From the NCBI RefSeq assembly GCF_004339015.1, contig NZ_SMFQ01000003.1, positions 248,001 through 312,000 on the forward strand: 64,000 bases of DNA, written 5' to 3'. Source of the DNA: Cocleimonas flava. GTDB lineage: Bacteria; Pseudomonadota; Gammaproteobacteria; Thiotrichales; Thiotrichaceae. The notes beneath the pieces were generated by a model. That model did no database searches. It saw nothing but the letters and a program-made list of their open reading frames with translations, and was not told the origin of the DNA. Shown here in pieces: positions 1-10,214 of the stretch. A program made the position numbers and the translations under genes. Numbering within the stretch: the stretch's first letter is position 1; each line of letters begins with the position of its first letter.

Positions 1-822
1 GATGAAAGTCTGCTTACATTGATTGATCAACAAGCGTTGTTAAATAATGAATTCACGCCTTATCGTTTTCACGTCTCTGAAGATATTTACACGTCGATTG
101 TTTTACATTCCGATCCGGATAGAAACTGGAAATCTGTGATGCATCCCGACGTTGAATCTAAAATGCTATCACCGCAAGATCTTTTAACCTGGACTATCCA
201 GCGATTTAAATACGCAGGTGGCACGCTGGATATTGCTAAAAATGATAACCCGGTATTTCGTAAAGGAATGTCGCTTCCTCAACGCTTAATGTATGCAACG
301 ACCATATGGTCATATATTGGTGGAATATGGAATGCTATTTTCCTTACTGCGCCTCTAGTGTATTTATTCTTTGCAGTATCACCAGTACAAAGCTATTCGA
401 TGGACTTTTATATCCACATAGTTCCGTTTTTATTATTGACTGAAATAGCCTTTATGATTGGCGGCTGGGGGTTAGCAGGATATCCATCCAAAGCTTCCTA
501 TTTAGCTTTTTTCCCGACAAATTTAAGGGCCTTATGGACAGTAATGAAAGGAGAAAAAATTAGTTTCCCTGTTACGCCAAAAGACCGTCAGGAAGGTAGC
601 TTCCTACATTTGGCGATCCCACAAACAGTCATTATTGTATTAACAACAATAGGTATTATTTACGCATGGTCTCAATATCAGTTAGAACATCCTTCTTATG
701 ATATTAACGGCGTTTTACTGAATACTTTTTGGGGATTAAATAATATTTTAGCGTTAAGTGGCATCATCTTTGCTGCTTTATGGAAGCCTGAAAAAGAACA
801 AGAAGAAATTACTGCAGTTTAA
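1..822 (+). CDS. Cellulose synthase-like family 2 glycosyltransferase, C-terminal part (5' end outside window)
   Basis: The frame is open from base 1, so only about the last 273 residues are present; the TTG at 19 is internal, not a start. The fragment begins near the end of the catalytic domain: a SEDIYTS stretch corresponds to the TED motif of processive GT2 synthases, and IQRFKYA sits where the Q-x-x-R-W motif is expected, in a degenerate form. Hydrophobic segments follow near residues 95-120, 130-155, 205-225 and 240-260 of the fragment, as in the membrane part of BcsA-type synthases. It therefore probably polymerises a beta-glucan or similar polysaccharide at the inner membrane. No PilZ domain follows, so c-di-GMP control through the C-terminus is not evident. 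The DUF3131 gene starts 16 bases downstream, which suggests a shared polysaccharide operon. The product is unknown. Confidence 0.8.
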   Translation, partial: DESLLTLIDQQALLNNEFTPYRFHVSEDIYTSIVLHSDPDRNWKSVMHPDVESKMLSPQDLLTWTIQRFKYAGGTLDIAKNDNPVFRKGMSLPQRLMYATTIWSYIGGIWNAIFLTAPLVYLFFAVSPVQSYSMDFYIHIVPFLLLTEIAFMIGGWGLAGYPSKASYLAFFPTNLRALWTVMKGEKISFPVTPKDRQEGSFLHLAIPQTVIIVLTTIGIIYAWSQYQLEHPSYDINGVLLNTFWGLNNILALSGIIFAALWKPEKEQEEITAV

Positions 823-838
823 ATAGAGTATATAAAAA

Positions 839-2164
839 ATGAATAACAATAACGTACCAGGATTCAAACAAAACTTAGTGAGAGCAAGGTCACATATTAT
901 CTTTATGCTAGCCTTAATCACTGCTTTTTCGTTGGTGATATCACTATCAAACGCTTCTTTTGAAGATCGAGTAACGGCAAAATCAACAGTGAAGAATGTA
1001 ATAGAAATGAAATTACCTCCACAAAGAAATCTAACAGAAGAAGAAAAGCAATGGGCGTTGATTGCCTGGAAATATTTCCAAAATAATACGATTGAATCTA
1101 CAGGTTTAGCGAATTCTGCAAATGCCTATAAATCAACAACACTCTGGGATAGCTCATCTTATTTACTAGCTGTTATTTCTGCGAGTCGACTTGGAATTAT
1201 TGATAAACCTGAATTTGAAAACCGAGTAAATAAATTTCTCGCAACCATGCTAAAACTACCTTTATATGAAGGCAAGTTACCTAACAAAGTGTATAACACC
1301 GAAACATTGGAGATGGTTGATTATAATAATAAAAAGACCGAAAAAGGTTTAGGTTGGTCAGCGATTGATATCGGTCGTTTAATGGTGCCTCTCAATATCC
1401 TGGTTTGGAATTACCCCGAATTTACTACACAGGTAAAAGCGATTACAAAACAATGGGACCTTAGTGCTGCAGTAGATAAAGGAGATATGTACGGTGCATT
1501 AAATGAAGATGGCAAAACGGTTTACCTTCAAGAAGGACGTTTAGGCTATGAAGAATATGCATCAAAAGCATTCCAGCTAGTTGGACTAGATGTTAGTAGT
1601 GCAATTGATTACACGTCATGGCTAAAATTCATAGATATCGAAGGGATCAATATTCCTACTGATAGTAGAAGCCCTGAAAAATTTACCGCACATAACTATG
1701 TCGTTTCAGAACCTTATATTCTGGATGGTATTGAGTATGGTTGGGATCAAATGTCGCGTGAGTTTTCTGGTCGAGTTTATACAGTACAGGAAGAAAGATA
1801 TAAGAATACTGGCAAACTTACCGCTGTTAGTGAGGACAATATCGACCAAGCACCCTATTTCGTCTATAACACCGTTTTTACAAGTGGTAAGAAATGGAAT
1901 GCCATCACTGAAGATGGAACAGATGCGAGTGAGTTTAAAACTCTTAGTACTAAAGCTGCATTTGGCTGGCACATGCTGTATGAGACTGAATACACTAAAA
2001 AACTAATGAAAGTAGCTAGCCAACTGTACGACCCTAATCTTGGATGGTACTCAGGTTTGTATGACAAAACAGGTGAGCCAAATAAAGCATTAACTGCAAA
2101 TACAAATGGCATAATCCTGGAAACATTAGCTTACAAACAAACAGGTCAATTATTGAAACCATAA
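839..2164 (+). CDS. DUF3131 domain-containing protein, membrane-anchored
   Basis: This is a 441-residue protein with an N-terminal hydrophobic segment near residues 18-38, so it is probably anchored in the inner membrane with the rest in the periplasm. The body has the DUF3131 pattern: W-A-L-I-A-W-K-Y-F-x-N-N, LWDSSSYLLA, and a GWSAIDIGRLMVPL stretch. DUF3131 proteins resemble (alpha/alpha)6-barrel carbohydrate-active proteins and are often encoded beside GT2 synthases, which fits the upstream gene 16 bases away. A role in trimming or exporting the polysaccharide is inference. The leader just before the ATG (aaatagag, then tataaaaa) is nearly repeated before pgi. There is no strong Shine-Dalgarno sequence. 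Confidence 0.8.
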   Translation: MNNNNVPGFKQNLVRARSHIIFMLALITAFSLVISLSNASFEDRVTAKSTVKNVIEMKLPPQRNLTEEEKQWALIAWKYFQNNTIESTGLANSANAYKSTTLWDSSSYLLAVISASRLGIIDKPEFENRVNKFLATMLKLPLYEGKLPNKVYNTETLEMVDYNNKKTEKGLGWSAIDIGRLMVPLNILVWNYPEFTTQVKAITKQWDLSAAVDKGDMYGALNEDGKTVYLQEGRLGYEEYASKAFQLVGLDVSSAIDYTSWLKFIDIEGINIPTDSRSPEKFTAHNYVVSEPYILDGIEYGWDQMSREFSGRVYTVQEERYKNTGKLTAVSEDNIDQAPYFVYNTVFTSGKKWNAITEDGTDASEFKTLSTKAAFGWHMLYETEYTKKLMKVASQLYDPNLGWYSGLYDKTGEPNKALTANTNGIILETLAYKQTGQLLKP

Positions 2165-2245
2165 TATTGAATTAAAAACACCTTTACATAGTTTGTAGCA
2201 TCGAACGTAAAAAAATGAATAATTATAAATAGAGCGTATAAAAAT

Positions 2246-3886
2246 ATGTGTATCACAACAAATACAGCTTGGAAAAACGTACAACAACATGCACTAGAAA
2301 TGTCAGAATTTCACGTTCGTGATGCATTCGTAGAGGATTCCGAACGCTTTAAAAAATATTCAATTCATTTAGATGGTTTACTTTTTGATTATTCCAAACA
2401 ACGTATAACAAAAGAAACCATGGAGTTACTTTTCGAGCTCGCCAAAGAAAGTGATTTAGAAAACTGGCGTGATCGATTGTTTAATGGAGAACGCATAAAC
2501 CATACTGAAGATCGTTCTGTATTACATACAGCATTAAGAGATATGTCTGATGACCCAATCTATGTTGATGGTAAAGATATTAAACCAGGCATAGATTCTG
2601 TACTTAAAAAAATGGAAGCGTTTATAGATAAAGTTCACAATGGAGACTGGTTGGGCTTTACCGGCAAACCCATAGACACCATTGTAAACATTGGTATTGG
2701 AGGTTCTGATCTAGGCCCGAAAATGCTCTATGAAGCATTAAAACCCTATCATATCCCTAAGATAAAGGTTTGTTTTGTATCTAACCTGGATGGTGCAGAT
2801 TTAGCCAATCAAATTACGCAAATAGATCCCGAAACGACTTTATTTACCATCGCATCCAAGACGTTTACAACGCTAGAAACAATGCAAAATGCAAATACTG
2901 CAAGAAACTGGTTCCTAAGACATACTGAAAATGAGAGTGATATCGCCAAACATTTTGTAGCAATTTCCACCAACGCAGAAAGTGTTGCAGAATTTGGGAT
3001 CGATACGAACAATATGTTCGAATTCTGGGACTGGGTTGGAGGACGCTATTCTCTTTGGTCTGCAATTGGATTACCGCTTGCACTCGGTATAGGAATGCAT
3101 CATTTTAATGCACTTCGTGAAGGTGCATTTGATATCGATACACACTTCAAAACCAGCCCTTTTGAAAGAAATATTCCAGTAATAATGGCCCTCATCGGAA
3201 TTTGGAATAGAAATTTTTTGGGCGCTGAAACTTTAGCTATTCTGCCTTATGACCACCTGTTAAAAGATCTCCCTGATTTCCTTCAACAACTCGGTATGGA
3301 GAGTAATGGAAAATCTGTGGACCGTGATGGTGAAGAAATTGATTATGCCACTGGCGCAGTTGTATGGGGTGCGACGGGTAACAATGGTCAACATGCGTTT
3401 TTCCAATTATTACATCAAAGTAAAACCTTAGTTCCTTTAGATTTTATAGGGAGTGTAAACAGCGGTTATTCCTTAGAAGGACACCAGCAAAAATTGTTTT
3501 CTAATATGGCTGCTCAAGCCAAAGCATTGATGTGTGGAAAAACAGAAGAAGAAGTGACTAAAGAAGCAAAGTCACAGCATGATAGAGATATCGTTCCTTA
3601 TAGGGTTTTCGACGGAAATGTTCCATCGAATATGTTTTTGTTTGATCATTTAACACCACACAGCTTAGGTATGCTCATCGCTCTGTATGAGCATAAGGTT
3701 TTTGTTCAAGGCATTATCTGGAACCTTAATTCGTTTGACCAATGGGGTGTTGAACTTGGTAAAAAACTGGCCAACGAAATTTTAGACGACCTTATTAGTG
3801 ATGAAAACACAAACAAACACGATTCTTCAACAGAAGGTTTAATGAATTATTTCAAAGCAAGTTTTATGGATAAACTTGCTTCTTAA
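2246..3886 (+). CDS. pgi: Glucose-6-phosphate isomerase
   Basis: Cytoplasmic enzyme interconverting glucose-6-phosphate and fructose-6-phosphate. The 546 residues match the usual bacterial length. Visible family motifs are GIGGSDLGPKM in the sugar-phosphate-binding region, SKTFTTLETM, GGRYSLWSAIG, and the C-terminal signature around FVQGIIWNLNSFDQWGVELGK. It lies 81 bases after the DUF3131 gene and 36 bases before the sensor kinase, all on the same strand. Its place in a polysaccharide context could reflect supply of hexose phosphate for sugar-nucleotide synthesis, but it may simply be a housekeeping gene read through from the same promoter. Confidence 0.97.
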   Translation: MCITTNTAWKNVQQHALEMSEFHVRDAFVEDSERFKKYSIHLDGLLFDYSKQRITKETMELLFELAKESDLENWRDRLFNGERINHTEDRSVLHTALRDMSDDPIYVDGKDIKPGIDSVLKKMEAFIDKVHNGDWLGFTGKPIDTIVNIGIGGSDLGPKMLYEALKPYHIPKIKVCFVSNLDGADLANQITQIDPETTLFTIASKTFTTLETMQNANTARNWFLRHTENESDIAKHFVAISTNAESVAEFGIDTNNMFEFWDWVGGRYSLWSAIGLPLALGIGMHHFNALREGAFDIDTHFKTSPFERNIPVIMALIGIWNRNFLGAETLAILPYDHLLKDLPDFLQQLGMESNGKSVDRDGEEIDYATGAVVWGATGNNGQHAFFQLLHQSKTLVPLDFIGSVNSGYSLEGHQQKLFSNMAAQAKALMCGKTEEEVTKEAKSQHDRDIVPYRVFDGNVPSNMFLFDHLTPHSLGMLIALYEHKVFVQGIIWNLNSFDQWGVELGKKLANEILDDLISDENTNKHDSSTEGLMNYFKASFMDKLAS

Positions 3887-3922
3887 TTCACCTTTAACTT
3901 AATAATAAAAAAATTCGCCATT

Positions 3923-6742
3923 ATGCTTAAAAATTTCACACGATCTGATGTTGTATACAGACACACTTTTGTCATCATTTTAGCGTTTGTATTGATCATA
4001 GGTAGTGCAGTCGTCCTGGCTTATACCTATAAGCAAACAAATGCCATGAATGAACGCATTGCAAAATTAGATGCAGAACAATTCGCAACATCAGTAGCTA
4101 AATTTAGAAATTTTTACAGTGAAAAGATCGTACCAATTGCAAAAGATCATGGATTAAACGTAACACATGATTATGAGAATGCTAATTGGTCCATCCCCTT
4201 ACCCGCAACATTCGCTAAAGATTTTGGGGAATACATTTCTAGCGATGATAAATCTTATGCGGTAAAACTATACAGTGATTTACCCTTTCCATGGAGAAAT
4301 CAGGAAAAATTAGACACCATTGAAAAAGCCACTATAGAAAAAATAAAAGAAAATCCAGACGCTCCAGTCATATCTGTAGAAAGCCACAATGGCAATAAAT
4401 ATATCAGATACGCTCGTGGTGACATTATGAAAGAGAGCTGTGTAGCTTGTCATAATAGTTATCCCGGTTCTCCAAAAACGGATTGGAAAGTAGGTGACGT
4501 CAGAGGTGTTCTAGAAGTCATTAGGCCAATAAATACAGCTCAGTTTAATTCTATTGGTTTACTTAAAGAATCTTTTCTTATGATGCTCGCCATTATCTTA
4601 TCAATGGTTAGTCTTATCTTTTTTGTGCTGAGAAAATTAACAAATTCATTAAATGCTGCATACGAAGCTTATGAAAAAGAGGAAAAAACATCTCAAAAAC
4701 TACACGCTAGCAGCGTAAAAATGACAGCTATTGTCAATTCAGTAGAAGAAGTCATCATAGTTATTGACGAAAAAGGAATAATTACAGAATGCAATAATTC
4801 CATAGTGAAAGTATTTGGCTACTCTGTAAAAGAAATAATAGGTAAAAATGTTAGTGTGTTAATGACAGGCGATCACCATATACATCATGACAATTATATA
4901 GAAGAGTATATAGGTAAAGGTGAAGGAACTGTCATGGGACAGAACAGAGAGTTTGTTGCCATCCGTAAAAACGGAGAAGTCTTCCCAATAGAACTTTTTG
5001 TAAATGATGCGCGGATTGGGGATACGGTTTTCTTCACGGGTAGTATAAGAGATATTACCGAGCGTATTGAAATTGAAAAAGACAAAGAGCTTACACACAA
5101 AGCTGCACTAGAATCCGCGGAATTAAAGAGTGAATTCCTTGCCAATATGAGTCATGAAATCAGAACGCCTATGAATGGTGTTATCGGCATGACTGAGCTA
5201 CTTCTGCTATCAGACCTTGATGAAGAACAACAAGAACTCGCACATACCGTTAAAGATAGTGCAGACTCTTTATTAACCATTATCAATGATATTCTCGATT
5301 TCTCGAAGATTGAAGCAGGCAAGCTATCGATTAAAAAGAGGCACTTTAAACTGTTAAAAATGATAGAAGGTTCTATCGATTTACTATCAAAAGAAGCCAA
5401 TAAAAAAGAAGTAGAACTTGCCTTCTTCATTGACAAAAATGTGCCCCTCGAAATTACTGGCGATGCCGGAAGATTACGCCAAATTCTAATTAATCTTCTC
5501 AATAATGCCTTGAAGTTCACAGAAGATGGACAGGTCATTTTATATGTCTCGATGAACAACGATGACACCATATGTTTTTCAATAATTGATTCTGGTATTG
5601 GTATTCCAGAAGATTCTTTAGCCACCCTATTTGATAGCTTCTCACAGGTTGATGGCTCAAGCTCCAGAGAACATGGTGGAACAGGTTTAGGACTTGCCAT
5701 TTGTAAGCAGTTAGTAAACCTCATGAAAGGTGAAATGGGAGTCGAAAGCAAATTAGGCGTTGGCTCTACTTTCTGGTTTACAATCAAACTGGATGAGAAC
5801 AATGAACACCCCATTAAACCATTAATTGATTCCAATGCTCGCGTTCTAATGTGGAGTACTTCAGAAACGTTGAATCGTTACTATAAAGAGCAACTAAGCC
5901 AATGGGGTATGAGCTCAACTATTGTCAGAAACCTGAATAGCATCAACAATGAACTAGATAATAATACTTACAATATGCTGGCACTAGATTCGGATAATAT
6001 ATTCATTGATGAAAACAACCCTGAATCCTTTTTCCCTATTTTAGAGACCCTACGTCAAAAATCTAATGCCTTGTTTGTGTTGTATGCGAGCCATCAACAA
6101 TATCAGTTCCTATCGACGCTTAAATTTGAAAAGAACATCGTTTTATTTAAAAAACCGATCAAACATACGGCGATCAAAACACTGATGGATCAGTTTGAAT
6201 CCAGAGCAAATAAAACAGCAGAAAAAGATACATCTCCAATCAAAATAGAGACACTTGAAACTACTCAAGAAGAGATGACTAACGATGAAAAAACAACAGT
6301 AATAGAGAAAGATAAATACCACATTCTTTTGGCAGAAGACAATCTGGTTAACCAGAAGGTTGCCGTCAAAATGCTGACTAATTTAGGCTGTAAGGTAACA
6401 GTCTCCAATAATGGTCAGGAAGCATTAGATAAAGCGCGTGAGCATTACTTCGACGCTATCTTTATGGATTGTCAAATGCCTGAATTGGACGGTTATGAAG
6501 CAACAAAACTCATCAGAACCTTCCCCCAAAGCCACATGAATTATGACATACCAGTCATCGCCTTTACTGCTAATGCCATGAAAGACGACCATAAGAAATG
6601 TGAACAGGCAGGAATGGATGACTATCTAAGTAAACCAGTAAGTCTTGATAAGCTGGAAAAAGTAATACACAAATGGATTGAAAAGATGGCTGCGAGACAA
6701 TCCAGATATTTAAAACAAAAATTAATGAAGGAATTATTATGA
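3923..6742 (+). CDS. Hybrid sensor histidine kinase with periplasmic DUF3365 c-haem domain and PAS domain
   Basis: This 939-residue protein reads, in order: an N-terminal membrane segment (about 14-34); a periplasmic DUF3365/Tll0287-like domain with a C-V-A-C-H haem-attachment motif at residues 173-177; a second membrane segment (about 213-237); a PAS domain (about 265-390); a HisKA domain with phospho-acceptor His411 in the [11 protein letters not shown] box; an HATPase domain with DSGIGI and GGTGLGLAI boxes; a degenerate receiver-like stretch; and a C-terminal receiver with Asp849 in FMDCQMPELDG. It probably senses redox state or a small ligand through covalent haem c and starts a phosphorelay. 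No Hpt domain is present, so the phosphotransfer partner lies elsewhere. Its stop overlaps the H-NOX start (ATGA), indicating translational coupling. Confidence 0.9.
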   Translation: MLKNFTRSDVVYRHTFVIILAFVLIIGSAVVLAYTYKQTNAMNERIAKLDAEQFATSVAKFRNFYSEKIVPIAKDHGLNVTHDYENANWSIPLPATFAKDFGEYISSDDKSYAVKLYSDLPFPWRNQEKLDTIEKATIEKIKENPDAPVISVESHNGNKYIRYARGDIMKESCVACHNSYPGSPKTDWKVGDVRGVLEVIRPINTAQFNSIGLLKESFLMMLAIILSMVSLIFFVLRKLTNSLNAAYEAYEKEEKTSQKLHASSVKMTAIVNSVEEVIIVIDEKGIITECNNSIVKVFGYSVKEIIGKNVSVLMTGDHHIHHDNYIEEYIGKGEGTVMGQNREFVAIRKNGEVFPIELFVNDARIGDTVFFTGSIRDITERIEIEKDKELTHKAALESAELKSEFLANMSHEIRTPMNGVIGMTELLLLSDLDEEQQELAHTVKDSADSLLTIINDILDFSKIEAGKLSIKKRHFKLLKMIEGSIDLLSKEANKKEVELAFFIDKNVPLEITGDAGRLRQILINLLNNALKFTEDGQVILYVSMNNDDTICFSIIDSGIGIPEDSLATLFDSFSQVDGSSSREHGGTGLGLAICKQLVNLMKGEMGVESKLGVGSTFWFTIKLDENNEHPIKPLIDSNARVLMWSTSETLNRYYKEQLSQWGMSSTIVRNLNSINNELDNNTYNMLALDSDNIFIDENNPESFFPILETLRQKSNALFVLYASHQQYQFLSTLKFEKNIVLFKKPIKHTAIKTLMDQFESRANKTAEKDTSPIKIETLETTQEEMTNDEKTTVIEKDKYHILLAEDNLVNQKVAVKMLTNLGCKVTVSNNGQEALDKAREHYFDAIFMDCQMPELDGYEATKLIRTFPQSHMNYDIPVIAFTANAMKDDHKKCEQAGMDDYLSKPVSLDKLEKVIHKWIEKMAARQSRYLKQKLMKELL

Positions 6743-7284
6743 AAGGCATAGTGTTTACAGAATTTTTAGAGATGGTGGAGGATAAATTCTCCCCAGAAAT
6801 GGCAGATAAAATTATAGACGCCTCGAAAAGCTTATCTACCGATGGTGCTTATACGGCTGTGGGTACTTATCATCACTCTGAATTAATAGAGTTGGTATCG
6901 CACCTGAGTGAAGAGACAGAGATAGATTTAGCTTTGCTGGTAAAAACATTCGGTATCTATTTATTCGGTCGATTTGTAGCGCTTTACCCGGGATTTTTTG
7001 AAGATAATAAAGGGACGTTTGGATTCCTTCAATTAATCGAAAATCATGTACACGTAGAAGTTAAAAAATTATATCCAGATGCAGAGCTACCGACCTTTGA
7101 TACAAACCTGGTGAATGATCACCACCTGGAAATGATATATCAATCAAAACGTCCGTTTGCCCCACTGGCAGAAGGATTAATCCAGGGTTGCATGGACTAT
7201 TACAATGAAAAAATAGACATCCAGACAGAAGATTTATCTGGCGGCGAAAACAAACACGTCAAATTCTCTTTAATTAAACACTAA
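6739..7284 (+). CDS. hnoX: H-NOX haem nitric oxide-binding sensor protein
   Basis: This 181-residue cytosolic protein matches H-NOX along its full length. The haem-propionate motif Y-x-S-x-R is intact as Y134-Q-S136-K-R138, and His105 in NHVHVEV is the expected proximal haem ligand. The spacing to the P-x-x-x-x-P-x-F segment is typical. In facultative bacteria H-NOX proteins bind NO and inhibit or modulate a partner histidine kinase, often affecting biofilm formation through c-di-GMP. Here the ATG overlaps the stop of the upstream hybrid kinase by 4 bases, and the second kinase starts 17 bases downstream, so both are candidate partners. No distal-pocket Tyr could be assigned by eye, so NO rather than O2 specificity is inferred from the lineage and context. 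Confidence 0.93.
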   Translation: MKGIVFTEFLEMVEDKFSPEMADKIIDASKSLSTDGAYTAVGTYHHSELIELVSHLSEETEIDLALLVKTFGIYLFGRFVALYPGFFEDNKGTFGFLQLIENHVHVEVKKLYPDAELPTFDTNLVNDHHLEMIYQSKRPFAPLAEGLIQGCMDYYNEKIDIQTEDLSGGENKHVKFSLIKH

Positions 7285-7301
7285 TTTACAAATCAAATAT
7301 C

Positions 7302-9047
7302 ATGAGTGAAGAACAAGTCAGATTACTTGAGAGACGCATAGCACGCGAGAAATCAGCGCGAAAGCAAGCAGAAAACTTACTCGAGTCTAAAAGTCTTGAG
7401 CTTTATAATGCAAATATTCAATTGAAGGAAATTGCTGACTCACAAGAAAGTGAAATTCAAAAGCGTACACAAGAATTAAAAGTTGCTAGAGATAAAGCGA
7501 TAAAAGCCAGCAGTATCAAAAGTAATTTTCTAGCAACAATGAGTCATGAAATACGAACACCTATGAACGGCGTTATTGGTATGGCACAGCTATTACTGGA
7601 TACTGACTTAAGCAATAAACAACGCCGACAAGCTAATGTTTTATTGTCCTCATCAGAATCCTTACTGCAAATAATTAATGATATTTTAGATCTATCAAAA
7701 TTAGAATCCGGAAAGTTTCAGGTGCAAAAAGAATCATTTGCTCTGGGATCATTCCTTGATGATATTTTGAACTCTTTTGCGATTACTAGCCAAAATAAAA
7801 AAATCGAACTACTCAATATTATCGATAGAAATGTACCTGAAAAAATCCAGAGTGATCCTTTACGATTAAGACAGGTGCTGATTAATTTGCTGGGCAATGC
7901 GTTTAAATTTACAGAAGATGGATTTATTGTTTTAAAGATCAATCTAGAACGGGGTAATGAAACAGATGCTAATTTACACTTCATTATTCGAGATACTGGC
8001 ATTGGAATTACACAGAAAAATTTAATAAAGCTGTTTAAACCATTCAGTCAGGTTGAAGATTACAATCAAAAGCGCGCAATCCAGCAAGGCACGGGTTTAG
8101 GCTTATCTATTAGTCAAAAATTGTCTGAATTAATGGGTGGCTCAATTCATGTAGAAAGTGAAGTCAATAAAGGCACTACGTTCACATTGAGTTTGCCCAT
8201 AAACTTAGACTTAAACTTAAACTTAAAAGACATTGAAAATAAACCAGATCGACCATTATTAGATAAAAATATCATTTTTTATCAGCCTTTAAGGTCTATT
8301 TCAGATATTGCTGAACAGCAGTTAAGCAATATCAGTGATCAAGTAGAAAATATGCAATCACTTGAAGATTTTTTAGAAAGGTCTTCTCAAAAAGGTACTA
8401 CTAAAGACGCCTATATTCTCGATGTAGAGAACCTAAAGAAAAAACAAATCAAATATTTATTAACGCATTTAACTAACAACAACATTAAGTACAACGATTG
8501 GCTATTCATACAAAGTATCAACAGCAAACACGAAGATCTGGAAATTTATTGCGATAAACATAACATTAAAACAGTGATGAAACCTACCTGCCAATTCACA
8601 TTATACGATGCGGTGAAATCATTGAGTGATGGTCACTCACAAAAGAAAGTGACAAAAAATGATAATAAATCAGACTTTACAGGGAAGAAACTACTCCTTG
8701 TTGAAGACAACAAAGTCAATCAAATGGTCGCAAAAGCATTACTTAAAAAATTAGGCCTAGATATCACTATTTCCAATGATGGGCTCGAGTCTTTAGATGC
8801 ATATCAAAAAGATTCATTTGATATAGTTCTTATGGATATCAATATGCCAAATATGAGTGGAATAGAAGCGACTCAGGAATTGCATAAAATCATGAAGGTC
8901 AATAATACGTCCACCCCTATCATTGCTTTAACCGCTAATGTTATGGAAGGCGCAGAAGAAGAGTATCGATCTTATGGTATGAATGGTTACCTATCTAAAC
9001 CTATTGAAATAGATAAGTTAAAGATTGAACTGAATAAATGGTTATAA
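7302..9047 (+). CDS. Soluble H-NOX-associated hybrid histidine kinase
   Basis: This 581-residue protein has no membrane segment or signal peptide. Residues 1-70 form a charged coiled coil rich in Glu, Lys and Arg that could bind H-NOX directly. They are followed by HisKA with His82 in the [11 protein letters not shown] box, an HATPase with DTGIGI and GTGLGLSIS boxes, a spacer, and a C-terminal receiver with Asp512 in [11 protein letters not shown]. The domain plan matches H-NOX-associated kinases (HahK/HnoK type), which lack their own sensor domain and take input from H-NOX. Phosphate probably leaves through an Hpt protein not in this window. It is the last gene of the co-directional block, with no obvious terminator hairpin after it. 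Confidence 0.87.
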   Translation: MSEEQVRLLERRIAREKSARKQAENLLESKSLELYNANIQLKEIADSQESEIQKRTQELKVARDKAIKASSIKSNFLATMSHEIRTPMNGVIGMAQLLLDTDLSNKQRRQANVLLSSSESLLQIINDILDLSKLESGKFQVQKESFALGSFLDDILNSFAITSQNKKIELLNIIDRNVPEKIQSDPLRLRQVLINLLGNAFKFTEDGFIVLKINLERGNETDANLHFIIRDTGIGITQKNLIKLFKPFSQVEDYNQKRAIQQGTGLGLSISQKLSELMGGSIHVESEVNKGTTFTLSLPINLDLNLNLKDIENKPDRPLLDKNIIFYQPLRSISDIAEQQLSNISDQVENMQSLEDFLERSSQKGTTKDAYILDVENLKKKQIKYLLTHLTNNNIKYNDWLFIQSINSKHEDLEIYCDKHNIKTVMKPTCQFTLYDAVKSLSDGHSQKKVTKNDNKSDFTGKKLLLVEDNKVNQMVAKALLKKLGLDITISNDGLESLDAYQKDSFDIVLMDINMPNMSGIEATQELHKIMKVNNTSTPIIALTANVMEGAEEEYRSYGMNGYLSKPIEIDKLKIELNKWL

Positions 9048-9165
9048 AATAGCCTTACCATAAAGCGTAACCCTTATACCAATTTACATTGAATAGTTAC
9101 GTTTCGATAAGATAGATCGTGAAAGCATGAGCACAATATTTAAAAGAATGTTTAAATAAGCGCAC

Positions 9166-10164
9166 ATGAAAAAGACACATCACACATCGAATACTCGCGT
9201 AAAAACGCCAAAAAATTCCATCAAATCACCATTACCGATGAGGCATGGTGTTTCTGCCAGTAGAGTGTGGCTTCCCAAGCCTGGAGATTCTAAAAACACA
9301 ACAGAACAATATGGCGAATGGCAAACAATCCTAGAATTCCTCATAGAAAGGTTTCCATTTATTCCCGCGGATATTTTAGAAGAACGTATGCTCCGTGGTG
9401 ATATTGTCAATCAGGACGGTACGGTATTTAGACCCGACAGCCAATACCAGGCGGAAACGTTTTTATTTTACTACCGTGAAATACCCAATGAGGCCGAAAT
9501 TCCGTTCAAAGAGAAGATTCTCTATAAAGATGAAAATATCATTGTCGTGGATAAACCGCATTTCTTACCGGTATCTCCCTCTGGTCGGTATGTCAGAGAG
9601 AGTTTGCTTGCACGACTAAAACATCATTATCAGCTTGAAGACATCAGTCCTATCCACCGCTTAGACAGAGAAACAGCAGGAGTCATACTATACAGTTGCA
9701 ATAAAGACATACGTGGCGATTACCAAACGTTGTTTCAAAAGAAACAGGTTGAAAAAACCTACGAAGCCATCGCACAAAAACCTGACAGTAACTCAGACTT
9801 AAGCTTTCCCTTAAATTACAAAAGTCGCATGACAAATGGCGATCCATTTTTTGTAATGCGTGAAGAAGAAGGTGAAGCTAATTCTGAAACTAATATCGAA
9901 CTCATTGAGACTCAATGTAATCTGGCTAGGTATCGATTAAGCCCAGTTACCGGAAAACAACATCAATTACGCGTGCATTTAATGTCTTTGGGTATACCTA
10001 TTCTAAACGATCCTTTTTACCCTGTAGTTTTACCCGATAAAGGCGATGACTATTCTTCCCCTTTACAATTATTAGCGAAAAGTATCTCGTTTATTGATCC
10101 CATCAGTCAGGAAAAGAGATTTTTTGAAAGCGAACAAAATTTAACATTATTGTCATCAAAATAA
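9166..10164 (+). CDS. RluA-family RNA pseudouridine synthase
   Basis: This 332-residue cytoplasmic protein is predicted to convert uridine to pseudouridine in tRNA or 23S rRNA. The catalytic motif H-R-L-D-R-E-T-A-G is intact, with the nucleophile at Asp167. A basic N-terminal extension leads into an S4-like region (ILEERMLRGDIVNQDG), and the C-terminal V-T-G-K-x-H-Q-L-R-V-H stretch is also typical of the family. The exact target base cannot be told from sequence alone. It follows the kinase by 118 bases and precedes the small cysteine-cluster gene by 50 bases, so the last two may be cotranscribed. Confidence 0.9.
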   Translation: MKKTHHTSNTRVKTPKNSIKSPLPMRHGVSASRVWLPKPGDSKNTTEQYGEWQTILEFLIERFPFIPADILEERMLRGDIVNQDGTVFRPDSQYQAETFLFYYREIPNEAEIPFKEKILYKDENIIVVDKPHFLPVSPSGRYVRESLLARLKHHYQLEDISPIHRLDRETAGVILYSCNKDIRGDYQTLFQKKQVEKTYEAIAQKPDSNSDLSFPLNYKSRMTNGDPFFVMREEEGEANSETNIELIETQCNLARYRLSPVTGKQHQLRVHLMSLGIPILNDPFYPVVLPDKGDDYSSPLQLLAKSISFIDPISQEKRFFESEQNLTLLSSK

Positions 10165-10214
10165 TGCATAAAGTACTAGAAGAAAAAAATAGCAGACGCT
10201 AAAATCCGCACCCA

